A stretch of DNA of 64,000 nucleotides from Archangium sp. GTDB taxonomy: Bacteria; Myxococcota; Myxococcia; Myxococcales; Myxococcaceae. Location of the stretch: assembly GCA_030695565.1 (NCBI GenBank), contig JAUYRZ010000083.1, forward strand, positions 32,047 through 96,046, given 5' to 3'. The notes under the pieces are model-generated. The model was not told the DNA's origin. It made no database searches and was given only the letters and a program-made list of their open reading frames with translations. Both the position numbers and the translations under genes were made by a program. Positions 17,977-27,402 of this stretch are shown here, one piece after another (the stretch's first letter is position 1; each line of letters starts with the position of its first letter).

Positions 17977-19128
17977 TCACTCGGCGCAGAACGCGCCGCA
18001 GTAGCTCCAGCTCGCACGCTCGAGCCGCCGAGGACCCCGCTCCTCGAGAAACCTCACCACCTGTTCGGGAGCGTCGGTGATCAACACCTGGTCGCTCCAG
18101 CCCCCGCGCCGGGCGAGCGCCTCGAGCAGCGGCGCCACCGGGAGCTGCGTGCGCCAGAAGGTCTCACCGAAGAGCACCATGGGCGCGACCTCGCCGCGCA
18201 CCGTGCCGTAGTGATTCTGACAGGCGTCCTGGAAGATCTCCTGCACGGTGCCTGCCGCGCCCGGCGCGAAGACGATGCCGTGAGTGGCCAGGCTCACCAG
18301 GCCCTCTTCGCGCGTGCAGTTGGCGAAGTACTTGGCGTGGTGCGTGGCGAAGACGTTGGGCGGCTCATGCCCGTAGAAGAAGGTCGGTACACCCAGCGAC
18401 TCGGCGGTGGCGGCCCCCAGCGCCTGCTTCGTGCGCGCCGCCACGGCCAGCCACTGCTGGTGCGAATACAGGGGCGCGGCGCTCAGCTGGCCGACGGCCT
18501 CGACCAACCGTGCGTCGTCGAGGTGCGCAGCGTGCGCGCCCAGGTTCGCCGCCTCCATCGCGCCGGGGCCGCCGCCGGTGGCCACCAGCAGCCCGTTGGC
18601 TGCCAGCTGTTTTGCGAGCCTCGCCACCGCGAGGTACTCCGGTGCGTCGCGGCCCAGCGCGTGGCCGCCCATGAAGGCCACCACCTTCGGGTGCCCCTCG
18701 AGGAACTGCTCGAGCGCCTCGGAGATGCCGTGATCGTGCAGGCGTCGCGCGAAGGCCTCGCGCAGGCCGGGCTCCTCTGCGCCGCCGGTGGCCCTGAAGT
18801 GCCGGTAGATGGTGGCGTCAGGGGTCTCGCAGTACGAGCACGGCGCGTCGGGCGAGAAGCCGGCGAACAGCTCGTCGGGCGAATACAGCGTGCTGCGCCA
18901 CGCCACGTACGGAAACCCCTCCAGCCGGGGGAAGACCAGCGCGCCCCGCGAGACGAGGTCGAGCAGCTGCGGTGCGTCGAGCTGGCAGCCCAGCAGCACC
19001 GTCGAGGTGACGTCGACCGCACCGAACGACACCGCGCGCAGGTCGACGTGGGCGATGACGGCGTTCTTGAGATCTTCGCCGCGGGCGAGGTGCTGCCGCA
19101 CGGCGTCGAGCGAGTGGAGTTCACGCAT
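17977..19128 (-). CDS. LOG-family-like Rossmann protein
   Basis: This 383-residue protein has a C-terminal Rossmann-type domain (about residues 140-340) with VVAFMGGHALGR, ATGGGPGAMEAANLGAH and FAPGAAGTVQEIF. These match the LOG/TIGR00730 pattern of GGGxGxM and PGGxGTxxE, but here the second glycine of PGG is alanine. Classic LOG proteins hydrolyse cytokinin or AMP-type nucleotides. The N-terminal 130 residues are extra and include SYCETPD. The substrate is uncertain and the altered motif may weaken activity. It is convergent with the histidine kinase, with 3 bases between the stops. Confidence 0.75.
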   Translation of the reverse strand: MRELHSLDAVRQHLARGEDLKNAVIAHVDLRAVSFGAVDVTSTVLLGCQLDAPQLLDLVSRGALVFPRLEGFPYVAWRSTLYSPDELFAGFSPDAPCSYCETPDATIYRHFRATGGAEEPGLREAFARRLHDHGISEALEQFLEGHPKVVAFMGGHALGRDAPEYLAVARLAKQLAANGLLVATGGGPGAMEAANLGAHAAHLDDARLVEAVGQLSAAPLYSHQQWLAVAARTKQALGAATAESLGVPTFFYGHEPPNVFATHHAKYFANCTREEGLVSLATHGIVFAPGAAGTVQEIFQDACQNHYGTVRGEVAPMVLFGETFWRTQLPVAPLLEALARRGGWSDQVLITDAPEQVVRFLEERGPRRLERASWSYCGAFCAE

Positions 19129-19239
19129 GAGCGCGAAGGGTACCTCGACGGGCGCTGAGCCCTCGACGGTTTCACCGCAAACCGCGACTCGCGCTCACCG
19201 GTTCCTTTTTGACCCTGCGCCGCGGGGAAGCCTGATTGT

Positions 19240-20727
19240 TCAGGTGGCCTCGACCCGCTCGTGGGCGTGGGTCGACTGCGCTGCGAGGAGTTGGCGGCTG
19301 TGCGCGTTGAGCCCGACGATGCGCACCTTCGCGCCGAACGAGCCGAACTTGTGTGAGATGCGGTCGAGCGCAGCGACCGCGGCGCCATCCCAGACATGGG
19401 CGTCTCGGAGGTCGATCACCACCTCGTCGAGGTGGTCGTGGTACTCGATGGCGCCGAGCAAGTCGGTGACTGAGCCGAAGAAGAGCTCGCCTGCGACCCG
19501 GTACGTGCGCCGCGACCCCTCGAGCACGCTCTCGACGCGCGCCAGCTTCGAGACCGCGCGCGCAAAGAAGAGCGCGCTCAACACCGCCCCGACGAGCACG
19601 CCCAGGGCGAAGTTGTTGGTGCTCACGATGGTGGCCACGGTCGCGACCATCGCGATGGCCTCGGTCCGTGGCATCGAGGGCAGGCGCCGCAGCGATCGCC
19701 AGTCCATCGTGCCGATCGACACCATGAACATCACCGCCACGATGGCCGCCATCGGAATCTGCCGCACCCACCGGTCGAGCACGAGAATGAGGAAGAGCAG
19801 CAAGACGCCGGCGATGAATGACGACAGTCGGCCGCGCCCGCCCAGCTTGTTGTTCAAGACCGACTGCCCAATCATCGCGCAGCCCGCCATCGCGCCGAAG
19901 CAGCCGCTGACGATGTTCGCGGTGCCCTGGGCGAGGGCCTCCCGGTTCTTGTTGCTCGAGGTGTCGGTGAGATCGTCGAGCATCGCCGAGCAGAGCAGTG
20001 AGGCGAGCAGGCCCACCATCGCCAGCGTCGCCGAGTAGGGAGTGATGATGGCGAGGGTCTCGAAGGTGAGTGGCACCGCCGGCCAGCCCAGCATGGGCAG
20101 CGACGTCGGCAGCGCGCCCATGTCGCCGACCCGGCTGACCGCGCTCCCGGTCGCGATGGCCACGGCGGTGAGCCCCGTGATGGCGAACAACGGAGAGGGC
20201 ACGACCTGCGCGATGCGCCTGGGCGTGAGGTAGATGATGGCGAGGCCGGCCGCGACCATGGCGTACATCGCCCAGGGCGCTGCCTTGAAGTGTCGCAGCT
20301 GCGCCATGAAGATGAGGATCGCCAGGGCGTTGACGTACCCGGTCATCACCGAGCGCGGCACGAAGCGCATGTAGCGCGCGAGCTTCAGGGCGCCGAAGAC
20401 GAGCTGGAGCACCCCGGCGAGCATCGTCGCAGCGAGCAAATACTGCAGGCCATGCGTCTTCACCAACGGCCCCATCACGAGCGCCGTGGCGCCAGTGGCC
20501 GCGCTGATCATTCCGATTCGACCGCCCAGAATCGAGGTCACCACCGCGATGCAGAACGAAGCGTAGAGCCCGATCTTCGGGTCCACGCCGGCGATGAGAG
20601 AGAAGGCGATCGCCTCGGGTATGAGCGCGAGCGCGACCACCACGCCAGCCACCACGTCGCGCCGCGCGTTGCCGAACCACTCGTCCTTCAGGCTCGGCAC
20701 AGCCGGCCCCGCGATTGCTTGAGACAT
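19240..20727 (-). CDS. SulP-family anion permease with C-terminal STAS domain
   Basis: This 495-residue inner-membrane protein opens with the SulP-type first part ([21 protein letters not shown], split around a loop, then [13 protein letters not shown]), has about ten to twelve helices, and ends with a STAS domain (about residues 405-480, with [20 protein letters not shown]). SulP proteins carry sulfate, bicarbonate or other anions, and the sequence does not identify which. It lies upstream of the LOG-like gene on the same strand with a 111-base gap, so co-transcription is possible but not obvious. Confidence 0.9.
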   Translation of the reverse strand: MSQAIAGPAVPSLKDEWFGNARRDVVAGVVVALALIPEAIAFSLIAGVDPKIGLYASFCIAVVTSILGGRIGMISAATGATALVMGPLVKTHGLQYLLAATMLAGVLQLVFGALKLARYMRFVPRSVMTGYVNALAILIFMAQLRHFKAAPWAMYAMVAAGLAIIYLTPRRIAQVVPSPLFAITGLTAVAIATGSAVSRVGDMGALPTSLPMLGWPAVPLTFETLAIITPYSATLAMVGLLASLLCSAMLDDLTDTSSNKNREALAQGTANIVSGCFGAMAGCAMIGQSVLNNKLGGRGRLSSFIAGVLLLFLILVLDRWVRQIPMAAIVAVMFMVSIGTMDWRSLRRLPSMPRTEAIAMVATVATIVSTNNFALGVLVGAVLSALFFARAVSKLARVESVLEGSRRTYRVAGELFFGSVTDLLGAIEYHDHLDEVVIDLRDAHVWDGAAVAALDRISHKFGSFGAKVRIVGLNAHSRQLLAAQSTHAHERVEAT

Positions 20728-20981
20728 CGCGGCCCCGTAGCTGAGCGTGGCTGGTGCGTCGACTGTCGTCGACCGACCCTGCCCATTTCATCTCGCATCG
20801 ACCCTCCCCAAGTCGCCGTCTCGAGACGCCCGAAGAGGAGTGAGGCCACCAGCGCGCGACGGGAAGCTCCGAGGCTCTCGTGCGTGTTTCGACCGCAATG
20901 GGCTCCGCCAGTGGGGCGGCCTGGTTCTCGCACCGTGCGCCGCGGTAGTGGCCGGCGCCGGTTCCATGTAACTGCGCCTGC
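20728..20981. other. Divergent intergenic region
   Basis: These 254 bases separate the SulP transporter (minus) from the methyltransferase (plus) and should hold both promoters. A perfect 6-base dyad, GTCGAC-tgtc-GTCGAC, lies at about 20758-20773, close to the SulP start. No convincing sigma-70 boxes or small gene are seen; the open frames inside are antisense artefacts of high GC. Confidence 0.4.
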
Positions 20982-21863
20982 ATGAAGAGCCAGTGGTGGT
21001 CTGCGGTGTTGAAGTGCCCTCGTTGCGGTGGAGGGTTGGATGTCGGGCAGCACCTCGCGCGGTGCAGCGCGTGTGGCCCGTACCCCGTGCTCGGTGACGT
21101 GCCGCTGCTGGTGGCAGACCCTTCGGCCTACTGCGCGCGTTTTCACGACGCGATCCTCGCGGCGCTGGCGGAGCAGGACCTCGCCGAGCGCGAAGTGGTC
21201 GCCGTGGTCGAGGCGTTCGCAGAAGGACGTTCGGAGCTCGCGCAGTCGTTCGGTGATGACTGGACCTCGCATGAGGCCTCGGGTGGTGATGCTCCGGTTC
21301 CGGTCAGAGGCGCGGCGGCGAAGGCGCTCGGTTCGTTGATGGCGGTGGCGCTGCGGGAAGGCCCGGCGAGCTGGATCACCCGGCGGCTCAAGCCCGTGAA
21401 GCTGACGCTCGAGGTGGGCTGCGGCGCAGGGGAGCGGTCGGAGGCGTTGGCGCAGAAATGTGAGCGCTTGTTGGTGGGCGACCTCTCGCTGCGCGCGGTG
21501 TTTCGCGCTCGAGCCCGTGCGGCCCGGCACGACGCAGAGGTCGCAGGCGTGGTGATGGACGCGGAGGCGCTCCCGATTCGCCGCGGGACGCTCGATCTGC
21601 TGGTCGCGGAGCACGTGGTGGACTTGCTCGACGAGCCATTCGAGTTCCTCCAACAGGCGCGGAAGGCGCTGAAGCGGGGCGGTGAAGTGCTCATCACCAC
21701 GCCGGAGCCGTCGCTGGGGTTCGGCGAAGACGACGCGCTGGTGGGCCTCGCGTCGCAGGCGAAGTTCAAGGTGCACGAACGGCGCGATGGGTTGCCGTGG
21801 CTGCGGGTGAACTCCTCGCGCTTCGTCGAGTGCTACCTCGTGCAAGCGCTCTGTCTTCGCTGA
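20982..21863 (+). CDS. SAM-dependent methyltransferase with Trm112-like zinc ribbon
   Basis: This 293-residue protein has an N-terminal zinc ribbon with C12-x2-C15 and C28-x2-C31 followed by PVLGDVPLLV, as in Trm112/YcaR-type modules. The catalytic part has motif I LEVGCGAGE near residue 144 and a class I Rossmann fold, with EHVVDLLDEPFEFLQQARKA fitting the later motifs. Substrates of such stand-alone proteins range from small molecules to RNA and cannot be told here. The downstream gene is convergent, with 6 bases between the stops. Confidence 0.82.
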   Translation: MKSQWWSAVLKCPRCGGGLDVGQHLARCSACGPYPVLGDVPLLVADPSAYCARFHDAILAALAEQDLAEREVVAVVEAFAEGRSELAQSFGDDWTSHEASGGDAPVPVRGAAAKALGSLMAVALREGPASWITRRLKPVKLTLEVGCGAGERSEALAQKCERLLVGDLSLRAVFRARARAARHDAEVAGVVMDAEALPIRRGTLDLLVAEHVVDLLDEPFEFLQQARKALKRGGEVLITTPEPSLGFGEDDALVGLASQAKFKVHERRDGLPWLRVNSSRFVECYLVQALCLR

Positions 21864-21869
21864 AGCGCG

Positions 21870-22976
21870 TCAGGCGAGGGAGATCTCGAAGCCCGTCCTC
21901 CCGCTCTGCCACTCGGTGCGCCCCACCTTCGCGGGAGTCACCCCGAACAAGGTGAACCCCAGCTTCTGCACCCGGAAGCCCTTCAGGGCAGGGGCGAGGG
22001 GATCGTTCTCGTCGAGCTCGAACGTGAAGAAGTGAAACGCCTGCGGCTGCAACCGCGCGTATGCGTGCTCGAGCAGGGCGCGGAACGTCTCCGGTGACTG
22101 CCCCTTCACGAACACGTTGGTCAGGTACGCGTAGCGGAACTCACCACCGGGCTCGGGCAGCTTCGGCCACCGCGCGATCGACGCCGCCAGGTTGAACCCC
22201 CGTTTCACCCACTTCATCGAGCCCTCGTACGCGTGCACGCGGTAGCGCTTCACGGGTGAGGGGTTCCAGAGGGTGGTGACGCCGATCACCCCAGACGCGT
22301 CCTCAGCGAGCAGCGTGTTCTCCAGCGTGAACCCCGGCCACCGCGCGAGGCGATGTTCGAACTCGCCTTGATCGAAGCGGTAGCCGAACGCGCGCTGCCG
22401 ATGTTCGGTCGCGAGCAACTCGACGATGCGTGGAACATCAGCCGTCGTCGCTGAGCGCACCTTCATTGAAGACGAAGGACTGCGCCGTCGCGTGAGCTGC
22501 ACCGACACCGCATCGAACGCGTGGAGCCGCTGGTAGTACGGCTGATTCACCCGCTTCGCCTTGCGCTTCGTCAGCGCGTTCATCGCCGCGCGATTCGAGG
22601 TGAGGATCGCCGTGTAATACGCCGTGCAGGCGGTGCGTTCGCAGAGCACGTCGAAGAAGTCGCCGAAGAACTTCGCGAAAGTGCGCCCGCGATCGAAGCG
22701 AATGCGCAGGTCGCCCAGGTACCCGACGCGTGCCGGAGCACCATCGAGCCAGCCCTCGCGAATGAGCGCGGTGGCCATGCCGACGAGCCCACCTTCGCCG
22801 TCATCACCGACGTAGGTGAAAGGCTCCACCCGCTGCATGGCGTAGAGCGAGAAGAAGTCCGGCTCGCGCTGGGTGGAGAGCACCAGCTCGCCGCGCATGG
22901 GCACCGCGCTGAACAGGTCGAGGCAACCCTGGTTGTCAGCCGGCGTGGTCAGGCGGGGAATCACTTCGGAAGTCAC
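21870..22976 (-). CDS. Tandem GNAT-type N-acetyltransferase
   Basis: This 368-residue protein starts at GTG. It has two GNAT-like halves: residues about 8-160 (TPADNQGCLDLF, VGYLGDLRI and RAAMNALTKRKA) and about 172-368 (KVRSATTADVPRIVELLATEH, RYAYLTNVFVKGQSPETFRALLEHAY). GNAT enzymes transfer an acyl group from acyl-CoA to an amine. The acceptor is unknown. It is divergent from another GNAT-like gene with only 17 bases between the annotated starts, so their promoters must overlap or lie inside coding sequence. Confidence 0.75.
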   Translation of the reverse strand: MTSEVIPRLTTPADNQGCLDLFSAVPMRGELVLSTQREPDFFSLYAMQRVEPFTYVGDDGEGGLVGMATALIREGWLDGAPARVGYLGDLRIRFDRGRTFAKFFGDFFDVLCERTACTAYYTAILTSNRAAMNALTKRKAKRVNQPYYQRLHAFDAVSVQLTRRRSPSSSMKVRSATTADVPRIVELLATEHRQRAFGYRFDQGEFEHRLARWPGFTLENTLLAEDASGVIGVTTLWNPSPVKRYRVHAYEGSMKWVKRGFNLAASIARWPKLPEPGGEFRYAYLTNVFVKGQSPETFRALLEHAYARLQPQAFHFFTFELDENDPLAPALKGFRVQKLGFTLFGVTPAKVGRTEWQSGRTGFEISLA

Positions 22977-22993
22977 GAGGCCGACTGTATCGA

Positions 22994-23785
22994 GTGCTTT
23001 CCGTTTATGTTCACCGCGTGACGTCTCGCGGGAACGCCCACCGCACCATCTCCAGCAAGCTGCTCCGCATGCGTGGCTTCTTCCGGCCCAGCCGCGGGCT
23101 GCAAGCGCGCGTGCGCCGGGTCACTTCACTGACGAAGTCCGAGCTCGACTCCATGTGGACGCTCTTCGAGAGCGCCTACGCCGGAGCCCGCCGCGACGCC
23201 TTCGAGCGCGACCTCTCCGAGAAGCACCACGTCATCGTGCTGAAGGACGTGGACCACCGGCTTCAAGGCTTTTCGACGCTGCTGCGCCTCGAGGTCGAAG
23301 GTGCGTGCGTCGTCTTCTCAGGCGACACCATCGTGGCGCCGGGCTTCTGGGGGCAGACCGCGCTCCAGCGAGCGTTCATCTGGTACCTGATGACCCAGCG
23401 TCACGCGCAGCCCGGGCGTCCGGTGTACTGGTTCCTGATCACCAAGGGCTACCGCACCTACCTGCTCATCTCGCGCTACTTCCCCAACCACTGGCCGCGG
23501 CACGACGCGCCGTTGCCGGTCAAGGAGTCGGCGCTGCTCGACACCTTGTGCACCGCGAAGTTCGGCACCACCTGGGACGCGGCGGCGGGGTTGTTGCGGT
23601 ACGCGGGCAACGACGCCGTGCGCTTGACCGCCTCGCTGGCCGACGTGCCGAAGCGGCTCGAGTCGGATCCCGACGTGAAGTTCTTCCTGCAGACGAACCC
23701 GCGCTGGGCCGAAGGTGACGAGCTGTGCTGCCTCGCGCGCGCCGATGACGAGTTCGTGGAGAAGACCACCCGCATCTTTCTGTAG
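22994..23785 (+). CDS. GNAT-like protein, partner of GH3-type gene
   Basis: This protein of up to 263 residues has possible starts at GTG 22994, GTG 23018 or ATG 23069; the first is given as the longest. The central part, with HVIVLKDVDHRLQGFSTL, FSGDTIVAPGFWGQ and LQRAFIWYL, follows the GNAT fold order, with GFWGQ in the place of the acyl-CoA loop. No exact family is recognised. Its stop is 9 bases before the GH3-type gene, with GAGGAG between, so the two form an operon. It may acylate or modify the product of its neighbour. Confidence 0.65.
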   Translation: MLSVYVHRVTSRGNAHRTISSKLLRMRGFFRPSRGLQARVRRVTSLTKSELDSMWTLFESAYAGARRDAFERDLSEKHHVIVLKDVDHRLQGFSTLLRLEVEGACVVFSGDTIVAPGFWGQTALQRAFIWYLMTQRHAQPGRPVYWFLITKGYRTYLLISRYFPNHWPRHDAPLPVKESALLDTLCTAKFGTTWDAAAGLLRYAGNDAVRLTASLADVPKRLESDPDVKFFLQTNPRWAEGDELCCLARADDEFVEKTTRIFL

Positions 23786-23794
23786 AGGAGCCGA

Positions 23795-25336
23795 GTGAAG
23801 GTCACCGCTCTCAACCTCGCCTGGGCGCTGACCCGACGTGCTTCCGTCGCGCGTTTCCACGCGGCCCTGGCCGATCCGCAGCGGGCCCAGGAGCGCTGGC
23901 TCAGAGACTTCCTGCGCGACAACGCAGGCACCGCGTACGGACGGGCCCACGGGTACGCCCGCATCACCTCGGTGCAGCAGTACCGCGAGCGCGTGCCGGT
24001 GGCGTCGTACGAGACCCTGGCGCCCTGGGTGGAGCGCATCGAAGGGGGTGAACGCGAGGTGCTCACCCGCGAGCCGGTGTTGATGCTCGAGCGCACGTCC
24101 GGGAGCGTCGCCGGGCCCAAACACATTCCGTACACCCGCGGGCTGTTGAGTGACTTCGGCGCCGCCACCGGCCCCTGGCTCGACGATCTTTCGCTCTCGT
24201 TCCCCCGGCTCTTCACCTCGCGGCAGTACTGGAGCCTCTCGCCCGCCTCGCGTGATCCCGAAGTGACGCGAGGTGGCCTTCGCATCGGTCTGGAGGACGA
24301 CACCGAGTACTTCGACCCCGCCACCCGTTTCGCGATGAAGCGGCTGTTCGCGGTGGATGGTGCGGTAGGGCGGCTGCGGGAAGTCGAGGTCTGGCGGCAA
24401 CGCACGCTGGAACAACTGATCGCCGCCGAAGATCTCGGCTTCATCTCGGTGTGGAATCCGTCGTTCTTCACGCTGCTGATGCAGGACCTGGTCACGCGCT
24501 GGGCGAGCTACGCGTACCCGCTCCCGAAGAAGCGCCGCACCGAGATCGAGGATCGATTGGAGAAGGCAGGCGCCTTCGTCGGCGAAGCGATCTGGCCGAA
24601 GCTGCAGCTCATCAGTTGTTGGACCGACGCATGGGCGGCGCAGGCGCTGCCGGGCTTGCGGCACTTCTTCCCGAAGACTCCGATTCAAGGGAAGGGGCTG
24701 CTCGCGACTGAAGGCGTCGTCTCGTTTCCGCTCTGGGGCGTGGAGGCCCCGGTCGCCGCGGTCACCAGCCACTTCCTCGAGTTCAAGTCACTCGATGACG
24801 GCGGGGTGTTCGGCGTGCACGAGCTGCGGAAGGGCGCGGCGTACTCACCGCTGCTCACCACGCGTGGTGGGTTCGCCCGGTATCGTTTGCCGGATCAGGT
24901 TCGCTGCGTGGGCTTTCATGAACGCGCGCCGTTGCTGCGCTTCGAGGGACGCCTCGATCGCGGGAGTGATCTTCGTGGGGAGAAATTGAACGCCACGCTC
25001 GCTGAAGGCGCGGTGCACGACGCGTTGAAGGAACACCCGGCTCGCTTCGCGCTGCTTGCTCCAGAGCTCACTGAGGTGCCGCGGTACGTGGTGTACGTCG
25101 AAGGCGCGGGCGAACCGGAGCGGCTTGCGGCCGATCTCGAGCAGCGGCTGGGGGAAGGCATGCACTACCGCTACGCGCGTGAGCTGGGTCAGCTGGGGCC
25201 TGTCGTCGCGCAGGTGGTCGCGAACGGTGAGGCTCGGGTTCTCGAGGAGCTCACTCGCCGCGGGCAACGCATGGGTGACATCAAGCCCACCGGCTTCGAT
25301 CCGCGGCCCATCTGGGGCGACGTCTTTCGGAAGTGA
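23795..25336 (+). CDS. GH3-type acyl-adenylating (amide synthetase-like) enzyme
   Basis: This 513-residue protein matches the GH3 superfamily known from plant auxin/jasmonate conjugation and also found in bacteria. Visible parts are FLRDNAGTAYGRAHGYARI near residue 40, the nucleotide-binding loop TSGSVAGPKHIPYT near 105, and TEGVVSFPLWG near 308. Such enzymes adenylate a carboxylic acid and pass it to an amine. GTG 23795 is preceded by GAGGAG. It probably acts with the GNAT-like protein upstream. The substrate is unknown. Confidence 0.82.
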   Translation: MKVTALNLAWALTRRASVARFHAALADPQRAQERWLRDFLRDNAGTAYGRAHGYARITSVQQYRERVPVASYETLAPWVERIEGGEREVLTREPVLMLERTSGSVAGPKHIPYTRGLLSDFGAATGPWLDDLSLSFPRLFTSRQYWSLSPASRDPEVTRGGLRIGLEDDTEYFDPATRFAMKRLFAVDGAVGRLREVEVWRQRTLEQLIAAEDLGFISVWNPSFFTLLMQDLVTRWASYAYPLPKKRRTEIEDRLEKAGAFVGEAIWPKLQLISCWTDAWAAQALPGLRHFFPKTPIQGKGLLATEGVVSFPLWGVEAPVAAVTSHFLEFKSLDDGGVFGVHELRKGAAYSPLLTTRGGFARYRLPDQVRCVGFHERAPLLRFEGRLDRGSDLRGEKLNATLAEGAVHDALKEHPARFALLAPELTEVPRYVVYVEGAGEPERLAADLEQRLGEGMHYRYARELGQLGPVVAQVVANGEARVLEELTRRGQRMGDIKPTGFDPRPIWGDVFRK

Positions 25337-25352
25337 GCCCTCGTACGGCAAT

Positions 25353-25382
25353 TGGCATCTCGACTGCGCTCGATGCGAACGG
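25353..25382. repeat. Dispersed 30-base intergenic repeat, copy 2
   Basis: This copy is identical to 14579-14608 except for one base, and in the same orientation. It fills most of the 54-base gap between the GH3-type gene and the alpha/beta hydrolase. Its position just before a start suggests either a neutral REP-like element or a leader stem-loop. Confidence 0.75.
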
Positions 25383-25390
25383 CATGGTGA

Positions 25391-26257
25391 ATGACGATGG
25401 AACTGCTCACCATGCGCGCTCCCGACGGCGCGACCTCCGAAGCGAGGCTCTTCGAGACGAAACGACCGGGCCCCGGCTTGTTGGTGTTGCCCGCGATGGG
25501 CGTCAACGCGCGCGCGTATGACCGGCTCGCCGAAAGGCTGCTCGAGGCCGGAGTGACCACGATGGTGGTCGAGCTTCGGGGCGGTGACACCTCTTCGATT
25601 CGCGCGAGGAAGGGCGTCGACTACGGCTACGCCGAGCTGCTCGAAGACATGACGCAGCACCTCGAGCTGTTGCGCACGCACGTGACGGGTCCGGTCAGTC
25701 TGCTCGGCCACTCGCTGGGCGGTCAGCTGGCGACGGTGGGCCTCGCGCGTTGGTTCGTGCCCGGCGCGAAGTTGATCGTGATCGCCTCGGGCACCGTGCA
25801 CCACCGCGCGTGGAGCGGCCTTCGTCAGCTCGGCGTCTTCGCGGGCACGCAGCTCGCTCAGGTGGTCGCGCGCGGTCTGGGCTTCTACCCGGGGCATCGG
25901 CTGGGCTTCGGCGGGCTGCAGGGCAAGAGCTTGATCATCGACTGGTCGAACGCTTCGCGGACCGGCGCGTTCACCAGCCAGCGCGACGGCGTGCTCGAAC
26001 ATCGGCTGCACGAGCTGGCGCCCGAGGTGCTCGCGATTCACGTGCAGGGCGACACCATGGCGCCGCGCGCGACCACCGAGGCGCTGCTGCGCAAGGTGAA
26101 GCACGCCAGGGTGCAGTGGTTGAACGTGATGCCTCCGGCGCAACCGAAGAAGATGAACCCGCACTTTCGCTGGCTGAAGGATCCTGCCCCCGCGGCCATT
26201 GCCATCGCACACTTCCTTCTCGCACCGCCTCTCTCTCCCCGAGGGGGAGAGGGCTGA
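25391..26257 (+). CDS. Alpha/beta hydrolase
   Basis: This 288-residue cytoplasmic protein has the alpha/beta hydrolase layout: an oxyanion region VLPAMGVNARAYDRLA at about 33-48, the nucleophile elbow GHSLGG with S108, and a late region with LAIHVQGDTMAPRATTEALL where the acid lies. It may be an esterase, thioesterase or lipase; no signal peptide is visible. The start could also be the ATG two codons later. The last bases contain a CTCTCCCC/GGGGAGAG stem (26233-26251) that crosses into the end of the frame. Confidence 0.8.
   Translation: MTMELLTMRAPDGATSEARLFETKRPGPGLLVLPAMGVNARAYDRLAERLLEAGVTTMVVELRGGDTSSIRARKGVDYGYAELLEDMTQHLELLRTHVTGPVSLLGHSLGGQLATVGLARWFVPGAKLIVIASGTVHHRAWSGLRQLGVFAGTQLAQVVARGLGFYPGHRLGFGGLQGKSLIIDWSNASRTGAFTSQRDGVLEHRLHELAPEVLAIHVQGDTMAPRATTEALLRKVKHARVQWLNVMPPAQPKKMNPHFRWLKDPAPAAIAIAHFLLAPPLSPRGGEG
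26233..26251. repeat. CT/GA-rich stem-loop, candidate dispersed repeat
   Basis: CTCTCCCC at 26233-26240 and GGGGAGAG at 26244-26251 are perfect reverse complements around a 3-base loop, overlapping the last codons of the hydrolase. Degenerate relatives occur after other genes: CCCTCTGCGTTCGGGAGAGGG near 35082 and CTCTCCCCGCTTCGCAGGGCGAG near 40986. This fits a family of palindromic elements common near gene ends; termination is possible but no T run follows. Confidence 0.45.
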
Positions 26258-26264
26258 GGCTCAC

Positions 26265-26717
26265 ATGATCCGCCCCACCACCGAAGACGATCTCCCCGCG
26301 ATCTACGTGCACCAACGAGATCCTGAAGCGTGCCGCATGGCGGCCTTCACCCCGCGCGAGCTGCCCGCCTTCCTCGAACACTGGCGAACGAAGATCCTCG
26401 CGGTACCCACCGTGAAGGCCTGCACCATCGTCTCGAACGGCCGCGTCGCGGGCTACGTGTCGAGCTGGAATCACTCCGAGACTGAACGGAACGTCGCCTA
26501 CTGGATCGGCCGGGAATTCTGGGGGCGGGGCCTGGCGAGCGCGTCGTTGGCCCAGTTCCTCAGGCTCGTGGATCTTCATCGGCCATTGCAGGCCTGCGTG
26601 GCCACCAGCAACGTGGGTTCAGCACGGGTGCTGGAGAAGTGCGGCTTCGAGCTGGTGAAGGACTCTTTGGTGACGGGTGAAGATGGCGTGGCTGAGGTTC
26701 GCTATCTGCTTCGGTAG
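26265..26717 (+). CDS. GNAT-family N-acetyltransferase (RimJ-like)
   Basis: This 150-residue protein starts at the ATG 8 bases after the hydrolase stop, preceded by GAGG. It has the GNAT pattern: MIRPTTEDDLPAIYVHQRD, IVSNGRVAGYVSSW, AYWIGREFWGRGLASASLAQF (the acyl-CoA loop) and SNVGSARVLEKCGF, typical of RimJ/RimL-type acetyltransferases. The acceptor (protein N terminus or small molecule) is not apparent. It is convergent with the next gene, with 4 bases between the stops. Confidence 0.88.
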   Translation: MIRPTTEDDLPAIYVHQRDPEACRMAAFTPRELPAFLEHWRTKILAVPTVKACTIVSNGRVAGYVSSWNHSETERNVAYWIGREFWGRGLASASLAQFLRLVDLHRPLQACVATSNVGSARVLEKCGFELVKDSLVTGEDGVAEVRYLLR

Positions 26718-26721
26718 TCCG

Positions 26722-27402
26722 TCACTTCTTGTCGGGCGGGTGGCCCAGCGAGGCGGCCAACAGTCCGGAGAGGAAGCACAAGACGCCCACCAGCAGACCG
26801 ACGCCATCGGCCTGAAGATCCAGTATCCCGACCGCTGCGATGAAGAGCGCTGCGCCCCCGCTCCCGCCCAGGACGAGTGTCGTCCCGAGCCCGATTGCCT
26901 TCGCGCCCTCCGGCAGGTCGACCGTTCGTTCCGTCTCGAGAAAGCCGATGGTGGTGAAGCGCTCTGAGATCACCTCCGCCAGCGCGAGCGCTTCGGTGAG
27001 CAGCGCCTGATTCACCCCGCTCGCGCTCGGAACGTGCAGCCGGGATCCGTTGAACGCCGCGTCGGGATGACGCTGGAAGAACTCGATGATCGCGCGACGC
27101 ACCGGCTTCTCCGTGAGCAGCTTCTGCAGCGTGGGGGCGTACCCCGCCAGCGCGGTGACCTGCATCTGCTCGTCGAAGTCGGCGTCGCCCGTCTCCACCG
27201 CGTCGGGGTGGTTGAGGTCGCCCGGGCGCATCACCACCTGCGCGATGGGCAGCGCCGCGGCCAACTCCACCACGCAGCCCGAGAAGGGCGGTTCGCCCTG
27301 CAGGGTGACGGTCATCCCGCGTGCGAGGCCGCTCACCCCGTCACCGAGTTCCTGCACCCCGGACAATTCGAGGCGGCGGGCGAGGTCGGTGCGCGTGTTC
27401 AT
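26722..27402 (-). CDS. Hypothetical protein with C-terminal membrane hairpin
   Basis: This 226-residue protein has a soluble N-terminal region (about 1-165) with GDADFDEQMQVTALAGY and PVRRAIIEFFQRH, then two adjacent hydrophobic helices (about 174-194 and 200-218) and a charged end. No family name is certain. Its ATG overlaps the stop of the upstream Cys-containing gene by 4 bases, so both proteins are probably produced in a fixed ratio. It could be the membrane-bound output of the cluster that contains the DisA_N-like protein, but that is inference. Confidence 0.6.
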   Translation of the reverse strand: MNTRTDLARRLELSGVQELGDGVSGLARGMTVTLQGEPPFSGCVVELAAALPIAQVVMRPGDLNHPDAVETGDADFDEQMQVTALAGYAPTLQKLLTEKPVRRAIIEFFQRHPDAAFNGSRLHVPSASGVNQALLTEALALAEVISERFTTIGFLETERTVDLPEGAKAIGLGTTLVLGGSGGAALFIAAVGILDLQADGVGLLVGVLCFLSGLLAASLGHPPDKK

